DNA of 64,000 nt from an uncultured Paracoccaceae bacterium (GTDB lineage: Bacteria > Pseudomonadota > Alphaproteobacteria > Rhodobacterales > Rhodobacteraceae): NCBI GenBank assembly GCA_947492825.1, contig CANLNT010000001.1, positions 806,001 through 870,000 of the forward strand, given 5' to 3'. The notes below the pieces were generated by a model that saw only the letters and a program-made list of their open reading frames with translations, ran no database searches and had not been told where the DNA came from. Below, in pieces: positions 16,971-24,567 of this stretch (its first letter is position 1; each line of letters starts with the position of its first letter). A program made the position numbers and the translations under genes.

Positions 16971-18116
16971 TCAGATTTGTGTTGGCGTTACGATTGTTGC
17001 GGGCAGGTCGCCAAGTCGACGGGCGCCGATTTGTCCCATGTTGCTGATCATGTCTTGCCGCAGCAGGTCCACCACATGACGCGCACCTACATCCCCCAGC
17101 GCGCCCAAGCCATAGTGAAAGGCCCGGCCTAGCATCACGAAATCCGCGCCGAGCGCGACGGCGCGCAAGATATCCAACCCGCCAGAAATGCCGCTGTCAA
17201 AGATCACCGGCAACTGTGTCGCGGCACGAATCCCCGGAAGCGCGGCAATTGTCGCCACACTCCCCGCAAACTGGCGTCCGGCATGGTTGCTGACCCAGAT
17301 CGCATCGACCCCTTCATCCGAGAGCCGTGCGGCATCGCCGGGGTTCATCACCCCTTTGACAATAAGCGGCCCGTCCCAGGCATCGCGCAGCTCTTTCAGG
17401 TAATCCCAGTCAGGGGAGGTGCGCATCAGGTATCCGATGTGTTCGTTGGACGGCAGCACGCGACGTTCCGTCGTGTAGCTTTCCATCAGCTTCGGACGGG
17501 GCATGCCGGTTTTGCGGATGCCATTGGTCCATGCCGGGCAAAGCGCCATCTGGCCCAGAATTTTGGGTGTGATCGTCGGCGGATTGGTCATCCCGCCTCT
17601 GATCTGACGTTCGCGGCGCGATGCGACGGGCACATCGACCGTCAGGATCAGCGCGGTAAAGCCTGCGTCCTTTGCCCGTTTGAGCATATCTGCAAGGATC
17701 GTGCGATCGCGCGGGGGATAAAGCTGAAACCACGCGTTCGGCCCCATCGACCCGGCCAGATCCTCTGGCGTCTGGCTGGCCATTGTGGACAGGCAATAGG
17801 GCATCCCCTCAGCGGCGGCCAATCGGGCAAGACTGTGTTCCGCCCCAGGCCAAATCAACCCGGACATGCCCACAGGCGCCACACCGAAGGGCAGGGGAAA
17901 GTCCTGCCCGAAAAGCGTTGTGGACAGATCAGGCGCGCATTCGCCATGCAGGATCGAGGTGCGCAGCATCACCTGACCCAGCGCATCTTGATTGCGATGC
18001 AGGGTTGATTCGTCGCCAGTGCCGCTGTCGAGGTATTCCCAAACGAAGTGCGGGATGCGCCGCCGGGCACGAGACTTCAGATCGCTCAGAGCGGGATATC
18101 GGCTGTGCAGGTTCAT
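16971..18116 (-). CDS. FMN-dependent alpha-hydroxy-acid dehydrogenase (LldD-like)
   Basis: A 381-residue (beta/alpha)8 flavoprotein that oxidises L-2-hydroxy acids, most likely L-lactate, passing electrons to quinone or oxygen. The FMN and active-site motifs are present: APVGMSGLIWPGAE, WFQLYPPRDR, LILTVDVPV, PLIVKGVMNPGDA with the flavin Lys, and the catalytic His-Arg in SNHAGRQ, where the family more often has SNHGGRQ. The length matches LldD. It lies directly upstream of pyruvate carboxylase on the same strand with a 125-base gap, so lactate to pyruvate to oxaloacetate is a plausible shared route. Confidence 0.9.
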   Translation of the reverse strand: MNLHSRYPALSDLKSRARRRIPHFVWEYLDSGTGDESTLHRNQDALGQVMLRTSILHGECAPDLSTTLFGQDFPLPFGVAPVGMSGLIWPGAEHSLARLAAAEGMPYCLSTMASQTPEDLAGSMGPNAWFQLYPPRDRTILADMLKRAKDAGFTALILTVDVPVASRRERQIRGGMTNPPTITPKILGQMALCPAWTNGIRKTGMPRPKLMESYTTERRVLPSNEHIGYLMRTSPDWDYLKELRDAWDGPLIVKGVMNPGDAARLSDEGVDAIWVSNHAGRQFAGSVATIAALPGIRAATQLPVIFDSGISGGLDILRAVALGADFVMLGRAFHYGLGALGDVGARHVVDLLRQDMISNMGQIGARRLGDLPATIVTPTQI

Positions 18117-18180
18117 CGCGCGGACGCTAGTGGAGCGGTCGCAGAATGAAAAGGCGGGCGGCGGTTGGGGTGGACAACGG

Positions 18181-18222
18181 GGGAGCCTCCGGCGGGCATA
18201 TTTTTATTCAAAAGAAAGGCGG
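18181..18222 (+). repeat. Interspersed intergenic element, degenerate copy B
   Basis: CTCCGGCGGGCATATTTTTA followed by TTCAAAAGAAAGGCGGG. It shares the core order GC-rich, CATATTTTT, purine-rich AGAAAG with the copies at 4351, 40881, 42484 and 45610. It sits upstream of the helicase gene. Confidence 0.45.
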
Positions 18223-18278
18223 GAACAGAATGTGAACACCTCTTTTGCTGTGCGGGGTTTTCCGCTATCTTGTGCCGC

Positions 18279-20834
18279 ATGAGCCATTTTAGCGAAGATG
18301 ATGCCTTTGAGGCTGCGGCCGTTCCGCTGAGCCGTCAGGCTATGGTGGGGCGGTCGGCACCCTATCTGGAGGGGTTGAACCCTGCACAAAGGGCGGCTGT
18401 TGAGGCGCTAGAGGGGCCGGTCCTGATGCTTGCCGGGGCGGGGACGGGCAAGACCAAGGCGCTGACCAGTCGGATTGCGCATCTTCTTGTGACAGGCACT
18501 GCGCGGCCGAATGAAATCCTGGCCGTGACCTTTACCAACAAGGCTGCGCGCGAGATGAAAAACCGCGTTGGTGGTTTGCTGGGTGAAGCGGTTGAAGGGA
18601 TGCCATGGCTGGGCACGTTCCATGCGATCTGTGTGAAGCTGTTGCGGCGGCACGCGGAACTGGTGGGGTTGAAGTCGAACTTCACCATTTTGGACAGCGA
18701 CGATCAGCTGCGGCTTATGAAACAATTAATTATTGCCGCCGGAATCGACGAAAAACGCTGGCCGCCGCGGATGCTGGCGGGAATTATTGATGGCTGGAAG
18801 AACCGTGCGTTAACCCCTGAAAATGTGCCGGTCGCGGACAGCGGTGCGTTCGACCACAAGGGCGTTGCGCTTTATGCGGCTTATCAACAACGGCTGCTGG
18901 AACTGAATGCCTGCGATTTTGGCGATCTGCTGCTGCACATGGTCACCATATTCCAGAACCACGAAGATATCCTGAACCAGTACCAACGCTGGTTCCGTTT
19001 CATTCTGGTGGACGAGTATCAGGACACCAACGTGGCGCAGTATTTGTGGTTGCGGCTACTGGCGGGTGGGCACAAGAATATCTGTTGCGTGGGCGATGAT
19101 GACCAGTCAATCTATGGTTGGCGTGGGGCCGAAGTGGGCAATATCCTGCGGTTTGAAAAGGATTTTCCCGGCGCAACTGTTGTCCGGTTGGAGCAGAATT
19201 ACCGGTCTACAGCGCATATTCTTGCCGCTGCATCCGGTGTCATTGCCGCCAATAAGGGCCGTTTGGGCAAGACGCTGTTCACCGAAGCCGAGGGCGGCGA
19301 GAAGGTGCGGTTGATTGGGCATTGGGATGGTGAGGAAGAGGCGCGCTGGATCGGGGAAGAAATTGAGGACGCTCATTCGGGACGTGGTAGATTTAGGAAC
19401 CGAAACAACGTTCGATCAACTTCGGTAACGCAAGAAAACGATAGAATGTCGAAGGGCGGAAAGGTGTCGAAGAACCCGGAGGGTGATATCCATGTCCAAA
19501 ATTTGCGAAGGGCGGAAACCTTTACAGAGGCTGGGAAAGACAACTTTCCGATTCCGACGAGATTTGGGCTGGATGAGATCGCGATTTTGGTGCGGGCCAG
19601 TCATCAGATGCGGGCCTTTGAGGATCGGTTCTTAACCATAGGGCTACCGTATCGCGTGATCGGCGGGCCGCGGTTTTACGAACGGATGGAAATCCGCGAT
19701 GCAATGGCCTATTTCCGGCTGGCCGTCAGCCCCGACGATGACCTGGCGTTCGAGCGGATCGTCAACACCCCCAAACGCGGGCTGGGCGACAAGGCGGTCC
19801 AGACCATCCAGCGGGCCGCGCGGACCAATGGCGTGTCACTGGTTGAAGGCGCGCGGATCGTGGTGCAGGCCAAGATGCTGGGCGGTAAAGGCCTGAAAGA
19901 GCTGGGTATTCTGGTCGACAGCCTTGATCGTTGGCACGGACAGGTGCGCGCCGAACAGGACACGCATGTTGAGCTGGCCGAGATGATCTTGGACGAAAGC
20001 GGCTATACCGGGTTCTGGCAAAACGACAAGACACCAGAGGCACCGGGGCGACTGGAGAACCTCAAGGAATTGGTCAAGGCGCTGGAGAATTTCGACAACT
20101 TGCAAGGGTTTCTGGAACACGTCGCGCTGATCATGGACAACGAATCAGAGGATGCCGAAGAAAAGATCAGCATCATGACGCTTCATGCAGCTAAGGGTTT
20201 GGAATTCCCTGTTATTTTTCTGCCCGGATGGGAAGATGGGCTGTTCCCCAGTCAGCGCAGTATGGATGAGAGCGGGCTGAAAGGGCTGGAGGAAGAGCGC
20301 AGGCTGGCCTATGTCGGCATCACCCGCGCGGAAGAGATTTGCACGATAAGTTTCGCAGCAAACAGAAGGGTTTACGGGCAATGGCAGTCGGCGATGCCAT
20401 CGCGTTTCATAGACGAATTGCCCCCCGAAAATGTCGAGGTTCTGACGCCGCCGGGGCTTTATGGCGGGGGCTTTGGTGCGGCGGGGATGTCGGCAAGTGC
20501 CAGCCCCGCGATGCAGGGCGCGATGGGGTCGGACCTGCATGAAAAGGCCGCAAAATCAGATGTTTACAATTCTCCGGGGTGGCGGCGGTTGCAGAACCGA
20601 AGCCAGCAGCGCGGCATGTCGATGCCCGGTGAGGCGCGCAATATGACGATTGATCTGGACGCGGTCAGCGCGTTCACCACGGGCGACCGGGTGTTCCACC
20701 AAAAGTTTGGCTATGGTCAAGTGGTTGGAATCGAAGGGGATAAACTGGATATCGACTTTGAAAAGGCGGGGTCCAAGAAGGTCGTGGCGCGGTTTGTGGT
20801 GAATGCAGATGCCGCCGATGATGTGCCGTTTTAG
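18279..20834 (+). CDS. uvrD: UvrD/PcrA-type superfamily 1 DNA helicase with an unusual insertion
   Basis: An 851-residue 3'-5' helicase for nucleotide-excision and mismatch repair. The Q-motif region LNPAQRAAV precedes Walker A AGAGTGKT (52-59). LVDEYQDTN is motif II, VGDDDQSIYGWRGAE is motif III, LEQNYRST motif IV, ILVRASHQMRAFEDRF follows, TLHAAKGLEF is motif V and VGITRAEE motif VI. A C-terminal Tudor-like tail (TTGDRVFHQKFGYGQVV) is present. Residues about 364-430 are a low-GC, polar stretch where relatives have a loop of under 20 residues. The reading frame stays open. The ATG at 18279 gives the family start. Confidence 0.96.
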   Translation: MSHFSEDDAFEAAAVPLSRQAMVGRSAPYLEGLNPAQRAAVEALEGPVLMLAGAGTGKTKALTSRIAHLLVTGTARPNEILAVTFTNKAAREMKNRVGGLLGEAVEGMPWLGTFHAICVKLLRRHAELVGLKSNFTILDSDDQLRLMKQLIIAAGIDEKRWPPRMLAGIIDGWKNRALTPENVPVADSGAFDHKGVALYAAYQQRLLELNACDFGDLLLHMVTIFQNHEDILNQYQRWFRFILVDEYQDTNVAQYLWLRLLAGGHKNICCVGDDDQSIYGWRGAEVGNILRFEKDFPGATVVRLEQNYRSTAHILAAASGVIAANKGRLGKTLFTEAEGGEKVRLIGHWDGEEEARWIGEEIEDAHSGRGRFRNRNNVRSTSVTQENDRMSKGGKVSKNPEGDIHVQNLRRAETFTEAGKDNFPIPTRFGLDEIAILVRASHQMRAFEDRFLTIGLPYRVIGGPRFYERMEIRDAMAYFRLAVSPDDDLAFERIVNTPKRGLGDKAVQTIQRAARTNGVSLVEGARIVVQAKMLGGKGLKELGILVDSLDRWHGQVRAEQDTHVELAEMILDESGYTGFWQNDKTPEAPGRLENLKELVKALENFDNLQGFLEHVALIMDNESEDAEEKISIMTLHAAKGLEFPVIFLPGWEDGLFPSQRSMDESGLKGLEEERRLAYVGITRAEEICTISFAANRRVYGQWQSAMPSRFIDELPPENVEVLTPPGLYGGGFGAAGMSASASPAMQGAMGSDLHEKAAKSDVYNSPGWRRLQNRSQQRGMSMPGEARNMTIDLDAVSAFTTGDRVFHQKFGYGQVVGIEGDKLDIDFEKAGSKKVVARFVVNADAADDVPF
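19368..19568 (+). other. In-frame insertion inside the uvrD-like gene
   Basis: About 200 bases with near 48 percent GC (27, 30 and 30 G+C in three consecutive 60-base lines) against about 63 percent next to it. A 12-base direct repeat GAAGGGCGGAAA occurs at 19451 and 19507. The encoded residues are polar and lack helicase motifs. It falls between motif IV and the AILVRAS strand, in a surface loop of the family fold. Confidence 0.6.
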
Positions 20835-20872
20835 CACGCTTGCCGGTTAACACACCGCGCCAAAGGCGGCCG

Positions 20873-21469
20873 TTAACCAAACCAGACGGGGTAAAGGGTT
20901 AATACCAAAAGAAGCGCCATTGCCCCGTTAAAAGGCCGCAACCGACCCGGGCGTGACAAGAGACGCTTGAGCTGCGTCCCAAGCGTGGCCCAGAGGGTAA
21001 TCGACGGAAAATTGGTCATCGCAAAGACACCCGCCACCAACACCACGGGCCCCAGACTGCCGTCGCCGGGGGTGAAGTTGGAGATGGCCGTCAGCGCCAT
21101 GTACCAAGCCTTGGGGTTGACCCATTGAAAGGCGGCGGCTTGCAGAAAGGTGAAAGGCTTGCCACGCGCTTCGCCCGTGCGGGGCGGTGCAGCGGTGGCA
21201 ATTTTCCAAGCAAGATAAAGAAGATAGAGCGTAGAGATCAGTTGCATGACCGTCTGCGCGACAGGGTAGAGCTCAAAAATCTGCCCCAGACCCAATCCGA
21301 CGAGAGTGACCATAAAAGCGTGGCCCAGGGAGATCCCCAACATATGCGGGATCGTGCGCCGGAACCCGAAATTGGCACCAGAGGCCATCAACATCAGGTT
21401 GTTTGGGCCGGGGGTGGCAGAGCTGACAAAGGCAAAGCCGATCAGGGCAATCAAGAGGTCGTAGGTCAT
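20873..21469 (-). CDS. LysE/RhtB-family amino-acid exporter
   Basis: A 198-residue inner-membrane exporter with about six membrane helices. The family signature SSATPGPNNLMLMASGANFGFRRTIPHMLGISLGH-type start is visible near residues 15-45 (PGPNN and GISLGH), followed by AAAFQWVNPKAWYMAL. It exports amino acids or their analogues by proton antiport. The gene is divergent from an Lrp/AsnC regulator across 72 bases, the classical arrangement in which the regulator senses the exported amino acid and activates the exporter. The substrate is not known. Confidence 0.93.
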   Translation of the reverse strand: MTYDLLIALIGFAFVSSATPGPNNLMLMASGANFGFRRTIPHMLGISLGHAFMVTLVGLGLGQIFELYPVAQTVMQLISTLYLLYLAWKIATAAPPRTGEARGKPFTFLQAAAFQWVNPKAWYMALTAISNFTPGDGSLGPVVLVAGVFAMTNFPSITLWATLGTQLKRLLSRPGRLRPFNGAMALLLVLTLYPVWFG

Positions 21470-21541
21470 TGCGCAATCCTACATCGCAATAGGCGCGATG
21501 AAATTGCATTCTGTGTGAAATTCGTGCTAGTTGTGCAACCT

Positions 21542-21994
21542 ATGTTGAAGATTGACGAAATTGGCGCGCAAATATTGCGTGAATTGACCCGCGACGGGCG
21601 GATCAGCAATCTGGTGCTGGCTGAAAAAGTCGGGCTGTCGCCCTCGGCCTGTTCACGGCGCGTCACCGAGATGGAGCGGGCGGGGATCATTAAGGGTTAC
21701 CGCGCACGTTTGGACCCGGTGCACACCGGGCAGGCCTATGTCGTCTATGTTGCGGTGGGTCTGGCAGAGCATACCAAGTCTGCGCAATTCACCTTTGAGC
21801 GCGCGATGAAAGCCGCACCTGAGGTCACAGAATGCCACAATGTGGCGGGCGCGTTCGAATATATGCTGCGCGTCGAGGTCGAAGACCTGCCATCTTACAA
21901 AGCCTTTCATACCAATACCTTGGGGACCGTTCCGCATGTGAGGTCGATCACCAGCTATATGGTCATGGGCAGCCCAAAGGACCTGCGGAGTTAA
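21542..21994 (+). CDS. Lrp/AsnC-family regulator
   Basis: A 150-residue feast/famine regulator. The N-terminal helix-turn-helix (IGAQILRELTRDGRISNLVLAEKVGLSPSACSRRVTEME) is followed by a RAM ligand domain with YVVYVAVGL, VTECHNVAGAFEYMLRVEVEDL and the final MVMGSPKDLRS. It forms dimers or octamers and binds amino acids. The ATG at 21542 matches the family start; the long upstream extension is antisense to lysE. It is divergent from the LysE-type gene, which it most likely controls. Confidence 0.93.
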   Translation: MLKIDEIGAQILRELTRDGRISNLVLAEKVGLSPSACSRRVTEMERAGIIKGYRARLDPVHTGQAYVVYVAVGLAEHTKSAQFTFERAMKAAPEVTECHNVAGAFEYMLRVEVEDLPSYKAFHTNTLGTVPHVRSITSYMVMGSPKDLRS

Positions 21995-22162
21995 CGCCAG
22001 TTCCGTTAACCCTGTTCTGGCACAATGGGTTAATCCGCGCATCCGATGCACAAAGCATGCACATTGCATGCATATCCAAATGTGAACATGCGTTAAGGCT
22101 AGGTCGTCAGATCAGTGTTTGTGCCACGGGGCGGTATCAGAACAGGGTCGGATTTTCGCACT

Positions 22163-22209
22163 CCCCAAAAAGAAACGGCGATGCGCGGGAGGAGGTGCAC
22201 ATCGCCGTT
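22163..22209 (-). terminator. Terminator formed by the last CCUCCUCCC hairpin
   Basis: Minus-strand stem AACGGCGATG/CATCGCCGTT with the ACCTCCTCCC loop is followed by TTTCTTTTT. The promoter-distal hairpin therefore also ends transcription of the locus. Confidence 0.85.
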
Positions 22210-22464
22210 CTTATTGGTGGCGCATTCCCCCGGGAGGAGGTGGGAGTTTGCGCCGGTGTCATCGAAACCAGCCAGGGAGGAGGTTGGTGGCTTCGACCAA
22301 CGGGCTTGCGCCGGGAGGAGGTGGCGGGCCCGTATTCTGTTTTGACAAGAATGGCGGCTCCGGGAGGAGGTGGAGCCGCCACCTTGTGTCTGGCCTGGCC
22401 GGATCAGGGAGGAGGTTGACCGGTCAGGCACTGGTCAGGACTGCCGCGGGAGGAGGTGCAGCAG
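22163..22464 (-). ncRNA. Array of seven anti-SD-loop hairpins (CcsR/Cuckoo-type small RNAs)
   Basis: Downstream of the DUF1127 stop on the minus strand, seven hairpins follow each other at 38-53 base pitch. On plus coordinates they cover 22441-22464, 22395-22427, 22353-22380, 22300-22333, 22262-22296, 22219-22254 and 22174-22209. Every loop is the identical ACCTCCTCCC while the stems differ in sequence but are kept by compensation, e.g. GGCGGCTCC/GGAGCCGCC. In Rhodobacter sphaeroides the four CcsR RNAs lie in the same place behind the DUF1127 gene ccaF1 and carry two such CCUCCUCCC hairpins each; they are stress-induced and processed from the co-transcript. Here seven hairpins would make three RNAs plus a terminal one, but the processing sites cannot be read. 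Confidence 0.9.
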
Positions 22465-22480
22465 GCCCGATGCGGTTGGC

Positions 22481-22696
22481 TTACTTGCCGTAAGCGGCTT
22501 CGTAAGCGACGGCCTTGATCGACGCGCGGCTGATGCCGAGGTCGGCCAGCTCGCGGCTGGACAGGGTTTCAAGTTCGGCCACGGTTGTGCGGAAGACTTT
22601 CCGCTTGGCGGAGGCTTCTGCCCACTGCGCCCGGAAGTCTGCGAATTTTTCGGCCAGCGACAGGCCAGCGGTGTTTGTGTTTGTATATGCCATCAT
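22481..22696 (-). CDS. DUF1127 small protein (CcaF1-like)
   Basis: A 71-residue basic protein with the DUF1127 domain in its second half: FRTTVAELETLSSRELADLGISRASI, then AYEAAYGK. The homologous small protein in Rhodobacter sphaeroides (CcaF1) binds RNA and affects maturation and turnover of the CcsR RNAs that follow it. The same layout here supports that role. The ATG at 22696 (followed by a second ATG) has AAGAG upstream. The mRNA continues into the hairpin array and stops at its last hairpin. A heat-shock-sigma-like promoter lies about 100 bases upstream. Confidence 0.93.
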   Translation of the reverse strand: MMAYTNTNTAGLSLAEKFADFRAQWAEASAKRKVFRTTVAELETLSSRELADLGISRASIKAVAYEAAYGK

Positions 22697-22795
22697 GCGT
22701 CTCTTTTCATTCTTCACTGCGTTGCGCCGTATTGCGCCTCGTGGACCAGATTTAGGGATATGCTGCGATTGCACAATGCATGATGCTGCAATGCG

Positions 22796-22824
22796 GCTAT
22801 GCACCAAGTGCATGATGACCAAGG
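22796..22824 (-). promoter_or_regulatory. Candidate RpoH-type promoter of the DUF1127/CcsR locus
   Basis: Minus strand CCTTGG (22819-22824), 17-base spacer, CATAGC (22796-22801). CTTG at -35 is the hallmark of RpoHI/RpoHII promoters, which drive the homologous locus in Rhodobacter sphaeroides. The -10 match is weak, so the exact site is tentative. Confidence 0.4.
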
Positions 22825-22934
22825 GTAAATCTTCAAAATGCTGACACAATAGGCAGAATCGCCGCGAGGCCTTGCGGTTTGCATGTGTCTCAACGATGTT
22901 GCCTTGCGTTTGGGCGTTCAGCAAAGAGGCGATC

Positions 22935-24005
22935 ATGGCAGAGAAAAACGACATTCTGGCGGCTTTGGCCCGCGTTGGCCTGCCCGATGGCGGCGATTTG
23001 GTGAGCCGCGATATGATCCGCGCGCTGACGGTCGAGGGTGACGCCGTGCGGTTTGTCATCGAAGCGCCGGATGCGGCCATGGCCGCCCGGATGGAGCCCG
23101 TCCGGCAGGCCGCCGAACAGGCGGTTATCGGGTTGGGCGCAGCACAGGTGAGCGTCATTCTGACGGCACATGGTCCGGCGCCCAAGCCGCAACAGGCGCC
23201 GCCAAGCCTGAAGGTCGGCCGGCATCCGGAACCACAGGCGGGGCCGAGCAAGCCTGCGGGCGTGGACCGGATTATTGCCATCGGGTCCGGCAAGGGCGGG
23301 GTGGGTAAATCCACCGTGTCCAGCAATCTTGCCGTCGCCTTGGCCAGGGAAGGGCGGCGCGTGGGGCTGTTGGATGCCGATATTTACGGTCCCAGCCAGC
23401 CGCGCATGATGGGTGTCAACAAGCGCCCCGGCAGCCCCGATGGCAAGACGATCATCCCGTTGCAGGCGCATGGGGTCACGATGATGTCGATTGGGCTGAT
23501 GGTGGACCCCGACAAGGCCGTGGTCTGGCGCGGGCCGATGCTGATGGGGGCGCTGCAACAGATGCTGGGGCAGGTGGAATGGGGCGAACTGGACGTGTTG
23601 CTGGTCGATCTGCCGCCCGGCACGGGGGATGTGCAGTTGACGCTGTGCCAAAAGACGCAGCTGACCGGCGCGCTGGTGGTCAGCACGCCGCAGGATGTGG
23701 CCCTGCTGGATGCGCGCAAGGCGCTGGACATGTTCAAGACGCTCAACACGCCGGTGCTGGGGCTGATCGAGAACATGTCGCAGTTTGTCTGCCCGGATTG
23801 TGGTGCAACCCACGACATCTTTGGTGCAGGCGGGGTTGAGGCGGAAGCCGCGCGCATTGGCGCGCCGTTCCTGGGCAGCTTGCCGATTGATCTGGACACC
23901 CGGCTGGCCGGGGATGCGGGCACGCCTGTGGCCGCAGGTGACGGGCCGATGGCCGAGGCCTATGCCGCGCTGGCAAGGCGGTTCATCGCGGGCGGCATGG
24001 CATGA
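22935..24005 (+). CDS. Mrp/ApbC-type iron-sulfur cluster carrier ATPase
   Basis: A 356-residue P-loop ATPase of the Mrp/NBP35 family, which carries and transfers [4Fe-4S] clusters to apoproteins. An N-terminal MIP18-like domain (residues 1-80) precedes a Pro-rich linker, then the deviant Walker [12 protein letters not shown], the [14 protein letters not shown] motif, and [13 protein letters not shown]. The bridging Cys pair is in FVCPDCG. The ATG at 22935 follows the family; an upstream frame is rejected. The next gene overlaps by four bases (ATGA). Confidence 0.95.
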   Translation: MAEKNDILAALARVGLPDGGDLVSRDMIRALTVEGDAVRFVIEAPDAAMAARMEPVRQAAEQAVIGLGAAQVSVILTAHGPAPKPQQAPPSLKVGRHPEPQAGPSKPAGVDRIIAIGSGKGGVGKSTVSSNLAVALAREGRRVGLLDADIYGPSQPRMMGVNKRPGSPDGKTIIPLQAHGVTMMSIGLMVDPDKAVVWRGPMLMGALQQMLGQVEWGELDVLLVDLPPGTGDVQLTLCQKTQLTGALVVSTPQDVALLDARKALDMFKTLNTPVLGLIENMSQFVCPDCGATHDIFGAGGVEAEAARIGAPFLGSLPIDLDTRLAGDAGTPVAAGDGPMAEAYAALARRFIAGGMA

Positions 24006-24481
24006 TCCGCGCCGCTGCGCCCAGCGATCACGATGCGATCTGGGCGCTTTTGGAGCCGGTGTTTCGCGCAGGCGAGACCTATGCCGTGGATCCAGCGATC
24101 AGCCGGGATGATGCGCTGGCCTATTGGACTGGGGGTGCTGCCTGTTATGTGGCCGAGGTGGATGGGGCCATTGTTGGCACCTATTACATCCGCACCAACC
24201 AGCCCGGCGGCGGCGCGCATGTCTGCAATTGTGGGTACATCGTGGGCGCGGCGGCGCGCGGGCAAGGGCTGGCCGGGCAGATGTGCGAGGCCAGTCAGGA
24301 ACAGGCCCGCGCGCTGGGTTATCGCGCCATGCAGTTCAACTTTGTCCTGGCCAGCAATGCAGGCGCTGTGCGGTTGTGGCGTCGGCTGGGGTTTGAGACG
24401 GTCGGCACGATCCCGGCGGCGTTCGATCATCCCAAGCTGGGTATGGTGGATGCCTACGTGATGTATAAACAGTTCAAGTAG
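24002..24481 (+). CDS. GNAT-family N-acetyltransferase
   Basis: A 159-residue acetyl-CoA-dependent acetyltransferase. [21 protein letters not shown] carries the acetyl-CoA pyrophosphate-binding motif, and [26 protein letters not shown] is the typical motif B. The acceptor is unknown. It starts four bases before the Mrp stop and is translationally coupled to it. Confidence 0.93.
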   Translation: MIRAAAPSDHDAIWALLEPVFRAGETYAVDPAISRDDALAYWTGGAACYVAEVDGAIVGTYYIRTNQPGGGAHVCNCGYIVGAAARGQGLAGQMCEASQEQARALGYRAMQFNFVLASNAGAVRLWRRLGFETVGTIPAAFDHPKLGMVDAYVMYKQFK

Positions 24482-24567
24482 TGTCGAAAATCACCCCTGC
24501 GCCGCCCAATTGAGGCCGAAATTCCTGTGCAGGCTTGTCCCAAGTAAAAGGGGCAGGAGCAGGCCGC

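Noticed and set aside
17283-18008. A 241-codon plus-strand frame
   Set aside because: It is antisense to the lactate-dehydrogenase-like gene and has no supporting features.
22187-22457. The regularly spaced GGGAGGAGGT words looked like a CRISPR array
   Set aside because: The repeat is only 10 bases, and the parts between are not spacers but inverted arms that pair around each repeat; there are no cas genes.
22890-23813. A 307-codon open frame on the minus strand
   Set aside because: It is antisense to the Mrp-type ATPase, and its residue composition is atypical (His/Arg/Gln-rich).
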